A DNA stretch of 9,239 nt, taken from positions 1 to 9,239 of the forward strand of contig JBBAEV010000031.1 in the NCBI GenBank assembly GCA_041655735.1, in the 5' to 3' direction. Shown here one piece after another: positions 1 to 6,551 of this stretch. The stretch comes from JBBAEV01 sp041655735 (GTDB lineage: Bacteria > Bacillota_I > Bacilli_A > RF39 > UBA660). The translations under genes were made by a program, and so were the position numbers. A model generated the notes under the pieces. It did not search any database. It had not been told where the DNA came from and saw nothing but the letters and a program-made list of their open reading frames with translations. Each line of letters begins with the position of its first letter. The stretch's first letter is position 1.

Positions 1-521
1 AGGCAATTCAGTCTGGAATAGAATCAGATGAATACTTTGGAGTGGCAGAAGGTATAAAAGAAGAAGGTTCATACCTTGGGTTGAAATTCAAGACAGCCAA
101 TCATTTCATAGATCGCTCAAACTACTTGCTTACCGTTGATGAGGCTAAAAGGGTAATTCAAGAGAAAATCAAAAAGGACGAAGAAACTAGCTATCCAGAT
201 CAAGCTGATCAACCGGGAGGAGTCTCTGAAGATCATACGCCAGGAGATTTATTCAATCCCCCCTCCATAAAAGATCTACAGAGCCTAAAAGGTCCAACAC
301 ATTTTTACCTTTCCACCAAACTGGACACAACGCGTTATATCCGGGATATCGGAAAATTGAACGAAGAAGTTCTTAATCACCTGCTGAGCTTTAATGGTAA
401 TAAGGTTGATATCAGATTGGATGTTCAGATTGACTTCAAAGAAGAAGTCCCCAGTGATATTATCCGAACGGTTACAGAGAACTGCAGAACTCTTAAAGTG
501 GAGGATTCGGGTTTTGAATAA
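1..521 (+). CDS. DUF499 family ATPase, C-terminal part (gene begins before the window)
   Basis: The frame is open from base 3 with no stop, so this is the tail of a longer gene; the GTG at 42 is an internal codon, not a credible start. Seen: about 172 residues ending in a compact C-terminal domain, with 'LKGPTHFYLSTKLDTTRYIR', then 'IGKLNEEVLNHLL' and the closing 'RTVTENCRTLKVEDSGFE'. That ending is characteristic of DUF499 proteins, which are about 1000-residue AAA+/P-loop ATPases. The ATPase core itself lies outside the window. A polar, acidic linker (roughly residues 60-85 of the visible part) precedes the domain. DUF499 genes typically sit in defence islands beside DUF1156 DNA methyltransferases and helicases, so a methylase gene is expected further left. 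The gene is co-directional with the helicase gene and 88 nt before it, suggesting one operon. The biochemical role of DUF499 is not established here. Confidence 0.75.
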   Translation, partial: AIQSGIESDEYFGVAEGIKEEGSYLGLKFKTANHFIDRSNYLLTVDEAKRVIQEKIKKDEETSYPDQADQPGGVSEDHTPGDLFNPPSIKDLQSLKGPTHFYLSTKLDTTRYIRDIGKLNEEVLNHLLSFNGNKVDIRLDVQIDFKEEVPSDIIRTVTENCRTLKVEDSGFE

Positions 522-531
522 CAAGTAATTT

Positions 532-586
532 TCTTCAGAACAGACATTCTAACTAATAGATCTATCATTAGAATTTGTTCTGAAGA
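532..586. repeat. 55-nt nested inverted repeat between DUF499 and helicase genes
   Basis: The outer arms TCTTCAGAACA (532-542) and TGTTCTGAAGA (576-586) are perfect 11-bp complements. Inside them ATTCTAA (546-552) pairs with TTAGAAT (568-574), and the centre ATAGATCTAT (556-565) is itself a 10-bp palindrome. The whole segment can fold into one long, slightly bulged hairpin. No T-run follows the right arm, so it does not look like a factor-independent terminator. It ends 12 nt before the helicase ribosome binding site. It may be an mRNA processing or translation-control hairpin, an operator, or a small mobile repeat. Confidence 0.7.
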
Positions 587-609
587 TAACAATTATATAG
601 GAGCGTTGT

Positions 610-3600
610 ATGATGACAACTCAAGATTCTAATGTATATGCTCAAAGCATAATCGATTTTCTTGAACGAGCTCCTTTAAATATTAAGAACTCACTGTTAA
701 TATTCAAAGGATTTCAATTCAGCCACTATGAAGAGCTCTCTAAAAATGGCATTCCGCATATTTCGTCAGAATGGGGAAATAATATTAGCGATGAATATTT
801 CAATGCAGAACAGGTACTTAAAAGATTCTTAGCATCAACTACCAGTTCATGGGCTTTGTATGAAGAATTCATCATTTTAACGAATACATTAAATGACCTT
901 TCAATGTTTGAAAATCACCTATTGATTGTAGAAAATAATATTTATGATGAATTTTATCCTATAATGAAGTGGGATTCCTTAGACAACGAGACAATTATTA
1001 AAACATTAGAGGATGAGAATTTTCAGTCAGCAATCGGCTGGATGCGGAATGTTTACTCTGATTATAAGTTAGAAAACGAGACATTATTCATCTCATATAT
1101 AAATAGACACTTTAAGATTGATACAAAGATTGAAATTCCAGTCATCGGTTTATATCCTAGGTCAGAATTGGGTACAAATGAATTCCTTGACCTTGAGAGT
1201 GTTGAACTATCCTCGTTACCAAATGTTTGCTATCAGCTAGAGATTGGCCAACTACAGCATAAAAAGTTTTTGCTACATGACGATGGATCTCCTTCGATGA
1301 GAGAAAGAATTCAATACATAAATTCATTGGGGAAATATTTTGATGTATTGTTATTTTGTAATCCATCATCGCATAGAAAAATTCTTGAAGAAGATAAGCA
1401 TCTTAAGATACTAAAAAAATATTGGGGTGATGCAGCTAAATTTAAAAAAGGTAAGTTTTATGAAAATCCAGCGATATCTACACGAGTAGTAGATATTTCA
1501 CAAGGTCACATCGTATCAGATGTAATTTTACAATCAGAGAGCGCCTTGACGACAAAAGACTCGAAATATTCAGATATTATTGTTACTGCACCAACAGGAG
1601 CTGGTAAATCAATATTTTTTCAGATTCCAGCGATCTATCTTCATGAAAAATTTAATGCAATCACATTGGTTGTTTCTCCTTTAGTAGCGCTGATGATCGA
1701 TCAAGTAAATGAACTGGAAGAGCGTAACATACGAATTGGAACGTATCTCAACTCCTCAATAACATTCGAAGAACGACAATCTAGAATAGAAAGAATAAGG
1801 GTTGGCGAATTTTCGTTGATCTACCTTGCGCCGGAGTTATTGTTATCCTACGATGTTCGGTCTTTGATTGGAGGTAGAACGATTGGATTGTTAGTAGTAG
1901 ATGAAGCACATCTAGTTACAACTTGGGGACGAGACTTCCGAGTTGATTATTGGTTCCTAGGTGACCACATTGAGAAAATCCGAAAAGGAAATTATAAGAA
2001 TAAATTGGATGCTAGACCTTTCCCCGTTTTATGTTTGACTGCTACCGCGGTCTTTGGTGGAAATGACGATGTTGTCGGTGATTTACAAAATAGTTTACAT
2101 TTGGCTTGTTATTCAGACCATCTTTACATCGGTTATGTGAGAAGAGATAACATTGTTTTTGAAATTAGACATCCCTCAAAAGTTAAACATTCAGATAAGG
2201 AAGAGAAGGTTCGTTTAGCAGCTGATGCAATTCATAATTTTATCTCAAAGAATCAAAAGACAATAATATACTTTCCTTATAAATCACAAATTGAAGACGT
2301 AATTCTACATATACAAAATTCTGACCACTCAAAGGATCTTAATCTTATTGAAAAATATTATAGTGGAAACATGTCCTCTATTGAAAAAAACGAAGCGTAC
2401 ATTAAATTCCGAAAAAATGAATCATTAGTAATGCTTGCAACTAAAGCTTTCGGGATGGGTGTGAATATTCATGATATTGAAAATGTATATCACTATGCTC
2501 CAACTGGTACATTGTCAGATTATGTCCAAGAAGTCGGAAGAGCAGCAAGACAACTCCCATCAGGTAAAGCGATTACAGATTATCTTAAATCTGATATGCA
2601 TTATGCACGAACACTTTGGGGTCTCTCTGGACTAAGGCATTACCAGATCCAAGCAATAATGAGAAAATTGTACTCTTTGTTCGAGGAGAATAGACGAAGA
2701 AATATACTTTTTACACCAGATACCTTTGGATATCTATTTGATGATTCTGAAGTTGATACGAAGGTTAAAAGCGGGCTTATGTTATTAAGCACTGATCTCC
2801 TCGATAAATATCATTTTAATGTACTTAGTGTCCGACCAAAAAACTTATTCACAAAACAGTTTATTATTGTACCTTTTGCCATCGAGAAAAAATTTCTTGC
2901 AGATTATGGGACGTACTGTTCTAAAGTAAGAGATTGTTTCCCTCTCACTATGAAAGATTACGGAAAGAAAGGCCAGGTTGAAGAAACAAAAATTATTAAG
3001 TCTGGAGATGTATTTGAAATTGACCTAAGTGAATTATGGCAATCTAAATTCGAAAACTCTACTTTTGCGAAATTTAAATATGACTTTTTTTCTGGTAATC
3101 TTTTTTCTTACGGTAAAAAAAAGATTGTACCTAATGTAAGATTATCTATTCGTTATGAGAAAAGTTATTCTGATGTCAAAGGAAATTTTTCAAAATTAAC
3201 TATCGCCTTACAGGACACATTCAATGATATAAAAAGGACGTACGGTGGGAAAAATTTTAAATTCTCTAGCTTTGTCGAGATTTTCCTTTCTCACTACAAT
3301 AAAAAAATCAGAAAAGAATATATACAAATGCTCTTGGATCTATTTTGCTTTAATTCTGTAGATTTTACATATACTCCTCCTGAAGAATGGAAGTTTGTAG
3401 TTAGAAAAAAATCGTCTGAGGAATCAGCTCTAGCCAGTAATGAATACGCGATCAGAGGCAACAAGGTAGGCTATGTATCATCCAATCTACAACGATACCT
3501 AAGTGTAGCAGAACCAAATCTCGACTCAAAAACTCATGTTGTCTATCTTGGGCTCCCTCAAAATAGTGATGGGCAATCATTTCACCAATTACTTGCTTCT

Positions 3601-3894
3601 ATGTTGCAGTTATTTGATATGGCCTCTTATGAAATTTCTGGAGGTAAAAATCCTGCTATTTTTGTCAGAATCAATGATCCACTTAAACTTAGGAGATTAA
3701 TCGACGCTGAAAAAGATTATAGAAACAATGTACTTACAGGTATTGAAGCAAGACATAAGCGATCAATCAACATCATGAATCATTTCATGAAAGAAAGCTT
3801 TGACAATGAAATTCGATGGGGAGTTATTGAAGACTATTTCCTTGGAAAAGATATGTTAGTAGATCAAAAACTGGGAATTCTCAAAGATGTTTAG
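610..3894 (+). CDS. RecQ-like superfamily 2 ATP-dependent helicase, defence-island type
   Basis: A 1094-residue helicase with the motor in the middle. Visible motifs: Walker A 'TAPTGAGKS' (326-334), motif Ia 'SPLVALMIDQV' (about 356-366), 'YLAPELLL' (about 407-414), Walker B DEAH box (431-434), motif III 'LTATA' (476-480), motif V 'LATKAFGMGVNI' (609-620) and motif VI 'QEVGRAARQ' (640-648). The order and 'GMGVNI ... QEVGRAAR' are RecQ-like. The classic RecQ tail is not evident: I see no four-cysteine zinc cluster or HRDC domain after motif VI. Instead there are about 325 N-terminal and 445 C-terminal residues of no recognised fold, which makes the protein far longer than ordinary RecQ (about 600). 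The expected role is ATP-driven unwinding or translocation on nucleic acid as the effector or processing arm of a DUF499 defence operon; that role is inferred. The start is ATG 610 with AGGAG at 599-603; ATG 613 is also possible. It resembles the helicases of 7-deazaguanine (DpdF-like) and DUF499/DUF1156 clusters, but I cannot assign it to a named system. Base composition is clearly more AT-rich than the genes right of 4587. Confidence 0.85.
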   Translation: MMTTQDSNVYAQSIIDFLERAPLNIKNSLLIFKGFQFSHYEELSKNGIPHISSEWGNNISDEYFNAEQVLKRFLASTTSSWALYEEFIILTNTLNDLSMFENHLLIVENNIYDEFYPIMKWDSLDNETIIKTLEDENFQSAIGWMRNVYSDYKLENETLFISYINRHFKIDTKIEIPVIGLYPRSELGTNEFLDLESVELSSLPNVCYQLEIGQLQHKKFLLHDDGSPSMRERIQYINSLGKYFDVLLFCNPSSHRKILEEDKHLKILKKYWGDAAKFKKGKFYENPAISTRVVDISQGHIVSDVILQSESALTTKDSKYSDIIVTAPTGAGKSIFFQIPAIYLHEKFNAITLVVSPLVALMIDQVNELEERNIRIGTYLNSSITFEERQSRIERIRVGEFSLIYLAPELLLSYDVRSLIGGRTIGLLVVDEAHLVTTWGRDFRVDYWFLGDHIEKIRKGNYKNKLDARPFPVLCLTATAVFGGNDDVVGDLQNSLHLACYSDHLYIGYVRRDNIVFEIRHPSKVKHSDKEEKVRLAADAIHNFISKNQKTIIYFPYKSQIEDVILHIQNSDHSKDLNLIEKYYSGNMSSIEKNEAYIKFRKNESLVMLATKAFGMGVNIHDIENVYHYAPTGTLSDYVQEVGRAARQLPSGKAITDYLKSDMHYARTLWGLSGLRHYQIQAIMRKLYSLFEENRRRNILFTPDTFGYLFDDSEVDTKVKSGLMLLSTDLLDKYHFNVLSVRPKNLFTKQFIIVPFAIEKKFLADYGTYCSKVRDCFPLTMKDYGKKGQVEETKIIKSGDVFEIDLSELWQSKFENSTFAKFKYDFFSGNLFSYGKKKIVPNVRLSIRYEKSYSDVKGNFSKLTIALQDTFNDIKRTYGGKNFKFSSFVEIFLSHYNKKIRKEYIQMLLDLFCFNSVDFTYTPPEEWKFVVRKKSSEESALASNEYAIRGNKVGYVSSNLQRYLSVAEPNLDSKTHVVYLGLPQNSDGQSFHQLLASMLQLFDMASYEISGGKNPAIFVRINDPLKLRRLIDAEKDYRNNVLTGIEARHKRSINIMNHFMKESFDNEIRWGVIEDYFLGKDMLVDQKLGILKDV

Positions 3895-3901
3895 AATATG
3901 C

Positions 3902-4053
3902 TAAGGAGGTTCCAAAATTTCAAGAATTGATGCTCTACATATCCCATATTTACTAATTATAGTAATGATTCTCAAAATACAGATGAAGTTACAGATGGAC
4001 TGGGGAACACAGATAGACCCACACAAACAGGTAAAAACTTACTCTTGATTTAA
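3902..4053 (+). pseudogene. Strong ribosome binding site leading into a degenerate start of a lost gene
   Basis: TAAGGAGGT at 3902-3910 is a nine-base match to the 16S anti-Shine-Dalgarno sequence, 8 nt after the helicase stop, where a third operon gene should start. No ATG/GTG/TTG lies at a proper distance; six bases on is ATT (3917), opening a 43-codon frame that begins 'ISRIDALHIPYL' and stops at 4048. The +2 frame after about 3951 reads as a polar, protein-like tail with 'TNYSNDSQNTDEV' up to a stop at 4053, so a frameshift could join the two. I read this as the remnant of a downstream gene cut short near the island edge. An active ATT start is possible but less likely. The product is unrecognised. 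Confidence 0.3.
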
Positions 4054-4113
4054 GTAATTATTTGGCATATTATTATCAACAAGAGAAAACGTCCGTTAAT
4101 AAAGTATGGCTTC

Positions 4114-4155
4114 CTCATAACCCGGAGGTCACAGGTTCGAGTCCTGTCCCTGCTA
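4114..4155 (+). other. tRNA 3' half (anticodon CAU), probable attachment-site duplicate of an integrated island
   Basis: From the anticodon loop onward this matches a tRNA exactly: loop CTCATAA (4114-4120, anticodon CAT 4116-4118), 3' anticodon strand CCCGG (4121-4125), variable loop AGGTC, T stem ACAGG/CCTGT (4131-4135/4143-4147) closing loop TTCGAGT, acceptor 3' strand CCCTGCT (4148-4154), discriminator A 4155. CCA is not encoded. The bases before 4114 (GCTTC) cannot pair with CCCGG, and no D arm or 5' acceptor (expected AGCAGGG) is present, so the gene is only a 3' half. Such halves are left where tyrosine-integrase elements insert with crossover in the anticodon loop. CAU could be methionine or lysidine-modified isoleucine tRNA; the CCC at positions 39-41 recalls initiator tRNA, but the T at position 72 does not. 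Confidence 0.75.
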
Positions 4156-4162
4156 AAGGAAG

Positions 4163-4187
4163 CCACCAGAGAAATCTGGTGGTTTTT
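4163..4187 (+). terminator. Factor-independent terminator after the tRNA fragment
   Basis: A perfect 8-bp stem CCACCAGA (4163-4170) / TCTGGTGG (4175-4182) closed by a GAAA tetraloop and followed by TTTTT. It sits 7 nt after the tRNA 3' end and is probably the native terminator of the original tRNA gene. If so, the sequence to the right is chromosome and the sequence to the left is the island. Confidence 0.88.
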
Positions 4188-4189
4188 CA

Positions 4190-4586
4190 TTTATAGGGTC
4201 CAAAAGAATTATCTGCAGGGTGGATTTCTCATAGATGTTTCTGAATATTACGCACCCCTTCCGTTACTTTGAAATTAATAATCTTTTCTAAATCTCCTAC
4301 CAAAAATAATAATAACTAAACACCAGTGGCAGGTCTCATCATTTCAGAGAACTGCATAATAGCCACACACCAACAAAATAGTATCTAAATAACACTATCT
4401 TGATTGGAGATTATTTCATCATTACTACTAGATTTTACCAAACCGTCGATTCTACTTTGATGGTTTTGAATTAAATCGATAACTTTACATTGACGGTATG
4501 TCTAAATCAATTCACTAGGCCAGTAGAAGGTTGGAGATGAATATTCGGTAGATAATACGTGTAGTAGGTTTACGAAATTATAGTTT
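4190..4586. other. Non-coding spacer, nothing recognised
   Basis: I see no convincing reading frame on either strand and no RNA gene. The only structure noted is a set of related short segments: ACCGTCGAT (4442-4450), TTTGATGGTTTT (4457-4468) and ATTGACGGT (4489-4497). They can pair imperfectly with one another, which could be a degenerate small repeat. No clear terminator for the convergent end of the regulator gene is visible. Confidence 0.5.
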
Positions 4587-4952
4587 TTATCTTTTTTCAA
4601 TCTGATTAGAACAAGTAGCACATTCTGCGGGTTTAGCAACAAATTCTTTTGATTTAGTAGCTTCAACACTGGTAAACTGCGTTGCGCAGGCCATCATCTG
4701 GAAGATACAAGGCATGGTTAGGGTACAATTTACCTGAGTCCCCTCTTTTTGCATTTCTATTACACCGACACTTTTGAGCAGAGAGAGGTGCTTAGATGCG
4801 GTTGGGTTAGTCAAACCCAGATGGGCGGCTATTTCGCAAACACACCACGATCTTTCACTCAACTCTTCAATCATAGCAAGGCGAGCGGGGTGACCCAGCA
4901 CACGAAATAATTTTGCCATGTCTTCAAACTGCTCTACTTTATTTTGGTTCAT
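4587..4952 (-). CDS. ArsR/SmtB-family metal- or arsenic-responsive repressor
   Basis: A 121-residue winged-helix DNA-binding repressor. Seen: 'MAKLFRVLGHPARLAMIEEL' opens the fold, 'SWCVCEIAAHLGL' carries the Cys-x-Cys pair (residues 37 and 39) at the position of the As(III)/metal-binding 'ELCVCDL' motif of ArsR, and 'TNPTASKHLSLLKSVGVI' is the recognition helix. More cysteines follow: C76, C82, C89 and a C-terminal CxxC (C111, C114), so the binding site may be more elaborate than in simple ArsR. An in-frame ATG at 5003 would add 17 residues with two more cysteines. I prefer 4952 because the longer start would place two operator copies inside the gene and has no ribosome binding site. The chosen start also lacks one; its -10 box lies so close that the message may be leaderless. 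It is divergent from the thioredoxin-permease operon, which it probably represses until inducer binds. Confidence 0.88.
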   Translation of the reverse strand: MNQNKVEQFEDMAKLFRVLGHPARLAMIEELSERSWCVCEIAAHLGLTNPTASKHLSLLKSVGVIEMQKEGTQVNCTLTMPCIFQMMACATQFTSVEATKSKEFVAKPAECATCSNQIEKR

Positions 4953-4958
4953 ACACTG

Positions 4959-4987
4959 AATGTTGCAATATTTGGAAACTTTGTCAA
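4959..4987 (-). promoter_or_regulatory. Putative promoter of the ArsR-family gene
   Basis: On the - strand, TTGACA (4987-4982) is followed after 17 bases by AACATT (4964-4959), a weak -10 box. The predicted transcription start falls at or next to ATG 4952, which would make the message leaderless. The -35 box lies back to back with the -35 of the divergent promoter, nine bases away. Confidence 0.45.
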
Positions 4988-5059
4988 GGTTTCCTATTGA
5001 CATTTAAGAGAGATGTTTCCATTATTGGAAACAATATTAGAGTTTCCACAATTGGAAAC
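4962..5059. promoter_or_regulatory. Four-copy operator array for the ArsR-family repressor
   Basis: Two perfect 7-4-7 palindromes are present: GTTTCCATTATTGGAAAC (5015-5032) and GTTTCCACAATTGGAAAC (5042-5059). Two half-degenerate copies extend the array leftward: GTTGCAATATTTGGAAAC (4962-4979, right half intact) and a site starting at 4989 with GTTTCC intact and its right half lost. Start points 4962, 4989, 5015 and 5042 give spacings of 27, 26 and 27 bp, about two and a half helical turns. The copies cover or abut both divergent promoters, fitting cooperative repression of both genes. Confidence 0.75.
4997..5025 (+). promoter_or_regulatory. Putative sigma-70-type promoter of the thioredoxin-permease operon
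   Basis: TTGACA (4997-5002), 17-bp spacer, then CATTAT (5020-5025), a four-of-six match to the -10 consensus. The -10 lies inside the palindrome at 5015-5032, so repressor binding there would block polymerase. The second perfect palindrome (5042-5059) falls just downstream of the predicted start site. Confidence 0.55.
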
Positions 5060-5074
5060 ATGAGGAGATATATT

Positions 5075-5311
5075 ATGGTTATCCAAATACTTGGAACAGG
5101 CTGCCCTAAATGCAAAACTCTTGAAGCTAATGCACGTCAAGCTATCGAAGCTGGCAAGATTGATGCCACTATTGAAAAGGTAACTGAGATAGATAAAATA
5201 ATGGAGATGGGCGTTATGATAACTCCAGCTCTTGCCATCGATGGAGATGTAAAAGTTTCAGGCAAGGTTCTTAATAAAAACCAGATCTTAGCTTTAATTC
5301 AAGGGAATTAA
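5075..5311 (+). CDS. Small thioredoxin-fold protein (redox-active disulfide protein 2 type)
   Basis: A 78-residue single-domain protein. It opens with a beta strand and the active site 'ILGTGCPKCKTLEANARQAI', where Cys10 and Cys13 form the CxxC pair. 'MGVMITPALAIDGDVKVSGK' contains the thioredoxin-type cis-proline loop (ITPA). Length and motifs match the small archaeal/bacterial thioredoxin-like family often encoded beside UPF0718/DUF318 permeases under ArsR control. The start is ATG 5075 with GAGGAG at 5062-5067; a longer frame exists to 4913 but would run through the promoter and operators. The permease start is 2 nt beyond its stop, so they form an operon. It probably delivers reducing power to, or binds the thiophilic substrate of, the permease; this is inferred from context. 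No signal peptide is seen, so it is cytoplasmic. Confidence 0.9.
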   Translation: MVIQILGTGCPKCKTLEANARQAIEAGKIDATIEKVTEIDKIMEMGVMITPALAIDGDVKVSGKVLNKNQILALIQGN

Positions 5312-5313
5312 CG

Positions 5314-6498
5314 ATGGCTGTAAAAGACCTTTCTTCAAACAAGAAACTCCTTATTATTGCAGGAGTCTTCCTTACCATCTTCTTTATACCATTTACCAAC
5401 CCTAGAGTCGCTAATGCAGTACAGGAAGCATTTCTCATGCTCTCTGATTATGCTCACGAGCATGTGTTGCTCTGCGTTGTCCCTGCTCTATTCATCGCCG
5501 GAGCCATCGTAGTATTTCTCAACCAACAGGCGGTCATGAAATACCTCGGACCTAAATTGAATAAGTTAGTGGCCTATTCGGTCGCTTCGGTTTCGGGGGC
5601 AATCCTAGCAGTATGTTCCTGTACAGTACTCCCGTTGTTCAAAGGAATCTACAAAAAAGGGGCTGGCTTAGGGCCCGCCGTTGCGTTCCTCTATTCTGGA
5701 CCAGCCATTAATATTCTAGCCATAATTCTTTCTTATAAGGTATTTGGTTGGAAACTGGGTGCCAGTAGGATGATTGGTGCAATCATCTTTGCCTTTGTTA
5801 TCGGCTTAATAATGCAGGCACTCTTTTACAAAGAAGATGAACAAAGGCTTGCTGATGAGAGACTCTTTAAAGATACCAGCGGCCCTGAGGCACGCACACT
5901 GGGCCAAATGGTTCTCTTTATGGTCTCCATGATTGGCATCCTCGTCTTCCTCAACTGGGCACCCTCTAGTGGCGCTAGTTCTTTGTGGGATTTCTTCTAT
6001 CGAGCAAAATATTGGATTACGGGAGCCTTTGGATTAATCTTAATGTATGCCTTAATTCGCTGGTTCTCCAAAGATGATCTAATTGAATGGGGAGGCTCTA
6101 CTAGAGATTTTGCTCTCCAGATTCTGCCGTTACTCTTTGGAGGTGTGCTAGTAGCAGGTTTTCTATTAGGAAGGCCAGGTCATGAGGCCTTAATTCCCTC
6201 TCAGTGGGTTGAATCTTTAGTCGGTGGTAACTCAGTCCTAGCCAATCTCTTTGCCTCTATTGCCGGTGCTTTTATGTACTTTGCTACCCTCACCGAAATT
6301 CCCATTGTCCAAGGCTTACTTGGTGCAGGGATGGGACAAGGACCTGCTTTGGCTCTCCTACTTGCCGGTCCTAGCTTATCGCTTCCTTCAATGTTGGTTA
6401 TTGGCAGTGAGCTTGGATTTAAGAAAACTGCCGTCTATGTTATTCTGGTTGTGGTCTTTTCAACTTTTGCCGGAGTTTTATACGGAATGGTTGCTTAA
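5314..6498 (+). CDS. UPF0718/DUF318 permease, ArsP-like integral membrane efflux protein
   Basis: A 394-residue polytopic membrane protein with about ten hydrophobic segments (roughly 12-28, 51-69, 86-106, 121-141, 152-172, 197-215, 232-249, 267-286, 306-327, 342-362, 373-393). Two related signature blocks suggest an internal duplication: 'CSCTVLPLFKG' followed by 'GLGPAVAFLYSGPAIN' (101-133), and 'TEIPIVQGLLGAGMGQGPAL' followed by 'LLLAGPSLSLPS' (327-359). The Cys101-x-Cys103 pair sits in the first block, where ArsP-type permeases use cysteines to bind trivalent arsenicals. The family includes trivalent organoarsenical exporters, but most members have no proven substrate. With an ArsR-type repressor and thioredoxin neighbour, efflux of a thiol-reactive metalloid is the likely role; the exact substrate is not determinable. 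Start ATG 5314, preceded by AAGGGA. Confidence 0.88.
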   Translation: MAVKDLSSNKKLLIIAGVFLTIFFIPFTNPRVANAVQEAFLMLSDYAHEHVLLCVVPALFIAGAIVVFLNQQAVMKYLGPKLNKLVAYSVASVSGAILAVCSCTVLPLFKGIYKKGAGLGPAVAFLYSGPAINILAIILSYKVFGWKLGASRMIGAIIFAFVIGLIMQALFYKEDEQRLADERLFKDTSGPEARTLGQMVLFMVSMIGILVFLNWAPSSGASSLWDFFYRAKYWITGAFGLILMYALIRWFSKDDLIEWGGSTRDFALQILPLLFGGVLVAGFLLGRPGHEALIPSQWVESLVGGNSVLANLFASIAGAFMYFATLTEIPIVQGLLGAGMGQGPALALLLAGPSLSLPSMLVIGSELGFKKTAVYVILVVVFSTFAGVLYGMVA

Positions 6499-6551
6499 AG
6501 CGGTTTACACTACGAATTGTTTGTTCGCCAGTGAGAACCAAAGGGAGTGCA

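Noticed and set aside
285..524. Minus-strand frame of 79 codons within the DUF499 gene end
   Set aside because: It is antisense to a well-recognised protein domain and shows no family motifs or start signals.
532..586. CRISPR repeat or factor-independent terminator
   Set aside because: There is one copy only with no spacer-repeat array, and no T-run follows the right arm.
1157..1369. Minus-strand frame of 70 codons inside the helicase gene
   Set aside because: It is antisense to the helicase and has no supporting features.
4080..4168. A complete tRNA gene
   Set aside because: The bases before the anticodon loop cannot form the anticodon stem, D arm or 5' acceptor strand, so only the 3' half is present.
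4442..4497. Short related segments read as a mobile repeat
   Set aside because: The matches are 8-9 bases with mismatches; this is too weak to call an element without a genome-wide search.
4913..5311. Longer reading frame for the thioredoxin-like protein
   Set aside because: The extra N-terminal part runs through the divergent promoter, operators and repressor start and has no family resemblance; ATG 5075 has a good ribosome binding site and gives the normal family length.
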